This document shows, in pieces, positions 28,104-29,692 of a DNA stretch of 29,692 nt. Source of the DNA: an uncultured Eubacteriales bacterium. Its GTDB lineage: Bacteria > Bacillota > Clostridia > Peptostreptococcales > Anaerovoracaceae. The DNA lies in NCBI GenBank assembly GCA_910585135.1, contig CAJUEB010000005.1, forward strand, positions 1 to 29,692, given 5' to 3'. Numbering within the stretch: the stretch's first letter is position 1; every line of letters starts with the position of its first letter. Both the position numbers and the translations under genes were made by a program. The notes beneath the pieces were generated by a model. The model was not told where the DNA came from. It searched no databases and saw only the letters and a program-made list of their open reading frames with translations.

Positions 28104-29692
28104 CTTTCTATTAGCCCTGTAGCTAAAGGCCATTCCCACCGTTCCCTAAACAAATTAACCAGCACCATTATGTAATCGTAATTTATAACATCAAAGAACT
28201 CTGTGTTTGTGTTAAGCCAGTATTTTACTCTGTTCGCAACTTCAATAAAATAGTTCATCGAGATATCTCTACGATTATATAGCTTTGATAGAAAAACGCC
28301 TAATATTAGATATACTTGTTCGTCCCTCGTTAATTCGTCATATACAGCATCCTCTTTTTTAAAACTATTTATTCCAATATTTATCTTTCCTTCCTTTAGG
28401 TGTGCTTTTGGTTTGAATTTATATACCACATCATAAATGGCCTTAAAATCTTCAACTGAATTTATTTCTATCTTTAACACCCCTTTATCGTTAATCCACC
28501 CGCCTATTCTTTCTACAATAACCTTTCTCTTAGCCATATTCCCTATCCTCTTGCCCTCCAGCATCATGGCTAATTCAGTATCATTGAAATCGGATAGCCA
28601 TTTCTTATTCCCTTCGTATTTAGACACGCATGGCATAAAGGACAATTCATTATCGCAATAGCCAAAATAATTCATTAGTAAAGATTCCCATATATCAAAA
28701 TACTTCTTGTATTTAGTAATTTCTTTTCTCCTGCTTAAAGCCAATGCATAATTTTCATGAATTGAATTTTCATGCAAGGATTCCTGCGGTAAAAAAGCTA
28801 ATGATATATTCATCCCTGATAGTTCTAATGCATACTCATCTATTTTTAGCAGGGCGTTCAAATATAATTCCCCTTTTGATGAATCAAAAACTTTTATTAG
28901 ATTCCAGAAGTTTTTTTCAGCCATTTGTTCAACACACATAATTTTTAAGTGTATTCTTTTATTTTTTCCATCCTTTAACGCTTCCATATACTTTTTATAT
29001 ACGTTTCCATCAAATGGTATTCTGTCACTAAAATAAACACTTCTGTCTAAGCTTTCGCATGCACCTCCAATCTCATCTAATATTTTGTATATCAAATTCT
29101 CATAGGTGCCCACTACAGCATTATATTGAGCCATATTATATATGATATTTCTTGCAGTTTTACTTTTTCCCACACAAAAATCCCTTGTTACCATTATATA
29201 ATCGTACAAAAAATCCCCGATGTCCTCTAAACTTTTATAAGCTATGTATGAACCTTCAGCCGAATCCTCAGTTTTATCAAAATAGTGCAAATCACCCTTA
29301 TCCATAAAAATTAGCTGAAGTTCTTCCATTCCCAGATTAACATTCTTTTCTATTGTTGGAAGAAACCCATATTGGGAAACTTCTCCAAGTATATTAGCCA
29401 ATGCATCCCTGTACCTTTCATCTTTATCTATGATCGACAGCAAAGTTATAATATATCTGCCCTGCTGTTCTTTGGTCACATATCCATTCAACGGGTTGTC
29501 TCTGCCATCCGCTGTTCCAGCAGCCAGTATTGCTGAAGCTTTACGTTTAACTCTTCTAAAAACATTATACAAATTAAAATAACGTTCTAAGCAATCATAC
29601 TTTTCATCTATATCTCCAGCAGAGAGACTTTCGATACCCAAAAGTCCCTGTTTTCCCACTTCCGAAATATATGATACAACTAATTCTACTAT
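28085..29692 (-). CDS. Large protein of unknown function, 5' end outside window
   Basis: I do not recognise this protein. The frame is open from the stop at 28085 to the window edge (535 codons visible). A GTG at 29659 has no ribosome binding site and the codons before it (VELVVSYISEVG) look protein-like, so the gene most likely starts beyond the edge. The sequence is soluble, mixed helical and rich in Asp, Lys, Tyr and Asn, with no signal peptide, membrane helix, Walker motif, zinc knuckle or nuclease motif that I can see. The gene is clearly more AT-rich than the chromosomal genes, which fits acquisition with the element. It ends in its own terminator and so is a separate unit from the ATPase. 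A cargo role such as host defence is possible but has no direct support. Confidence 0.75.
   Translation of the reverse strand: MVELVVSYISEVGKQGLLGIESLSAGDIDEKYDCLERYFNLYNVFRRVKRKASAILAAGTADGRDNPLNGYVTKEQQGRYIITLLSIIDKDERYRDALANILGEVSQYGFLPTIEKNVNLGMEELQLIFMDKGDLHYFDKTEDSAEGSYIAYKSLEDIGDFLYDYIMVTRDFCVGKSKTARNIIYNMAQYNAVVGTYENLIYKILDEIGGACESLDRSVYFSDRIPFDGNVYKKYMEALKDGKNKRIHLKIMCVEQMAEKNFWNLIKVFDSSKGELYLNALLKIDEYALELSGMNISLAFLPQESLHENSIHENYALALSRRKEITKYKKYFDIWESLLMNYFGYCDNELSFMPCVSKYEGNKKWLSDFNDTELAMMLEGKRIGNMAKRKVIVERIGGWINDKGVLKIEINSVEDFKAIYDVVYKFKPKAHLKEGKINIGINSFKKEDAVYDELTRDEQVYLILGVFLSKLYNRRDISMNYFIEVANRVKYWLNTNTEFFDVINYDYIMVLVNLFRERWEWPLATGLIERKLQEN

Larger units (their letters stand above)
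24290..29692. mobile_element. Left part of a Tn916-type integrated element
   Basis: An integrase gene whose 3' end faces the junction, an excisionase gene behind it, clustered arm-type repeats, and a shift to lower GC in the following genes mark an integrated element. Integrase and excisionase resemble those of Tn916. The other genes seen (a P-loop ATPase and an unknown protein) are not the Tn916 conjugation genes. The left boundary is placed by the end of host-like sequence in the AT-rich stretch near 24285-24320 and is uncertain; the right end is outside the window. Confidence 0.75.

Overview
The window looks like chromosome from a low-to-moderate GC anaerobic Firmicute of the class Clostridia, carrying the left end of an integrated mobile element. 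Evidence for this is the AGGAGG-type ribosome binding sites, the sigma-A type promoters, a PdaA-like deacetylase of the kind used in spore cortex synthesis, a DUF711/UPF0210 protein beside an ACT protein, a SufC/SufB pair of the SUF-like minimal (SMS) iron-sulfur type, and a Tn916-type integrase and excisionase. I cannot name genus or species from the sequence alone.

Layout. 1-605 holds no convincing gene but two strong hairpins. 606-3859 (minus) is a LuxR-type regulator, a nitrilase-superfamily amidohydrolase and an APC amine/amino-acid permease: a likely uptake and hydrolysis module. 4529-5200 (minus) is uracil-DNA glycosylase. 5424-6263 (plus) is a DUF6873 protein. 6449-7702 (minus) is a membrane-anchored polysaccharide deacetylase with Ig-like domains. 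7802-8965 (plus) is an Elp3-like radical SAM protein. Both the DUF6873 and the radical SAM gene start exactly where the transcript of their best promoter should begin, so they may be leaderless. 9120-12025 (plus) is an ACT protein, a DUF711 protein and a MalY/PatB-type PLP lyase, ending in a bidirectional terminator.

12168-13778 (minus) contains a very Cys/His-rich protein, a one-helix membrane protein and a PdaA-like deacetylase. 13907-16845 (minus) is a copper-resistance operon: CsoR with a canonical operator in its promoter spacer, then a CopA ATPase whose C-terminus is a complete CopZ-like domain preceded by an internal ribosome binding site and ATG. 17159-18196 (plus) is a YeiH-family transporter. 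18343-20834 (minus) is a SmsC-SmsB-ExoIII operon. 21266-24212 (minus) holds PgeF, a lipoprotein, a DUF3592 membrane protein and a low-molecular-weight tyrosine phosphatase. A decayed tandem array with a period of about 46 bp lies behind and into the phosphatase 3' end.

From about 24.29 kb to the right edge lies the integrated element. It shows repeated integrase arm-type sites, a Tn916-like integrase and excisionase, a large P-loop ATPase resembling DUF927-type proteins, and a large AT-rich protein of unknown function that runs off the window. Its right end is not visible. The most interesting items are the nested CopZ start, the Cys/His-rich protein, the 46-bp array, the leaderless-looking starts, the low-complexity insertions shared by unrelated proteins, and the unknown cargo of the element.
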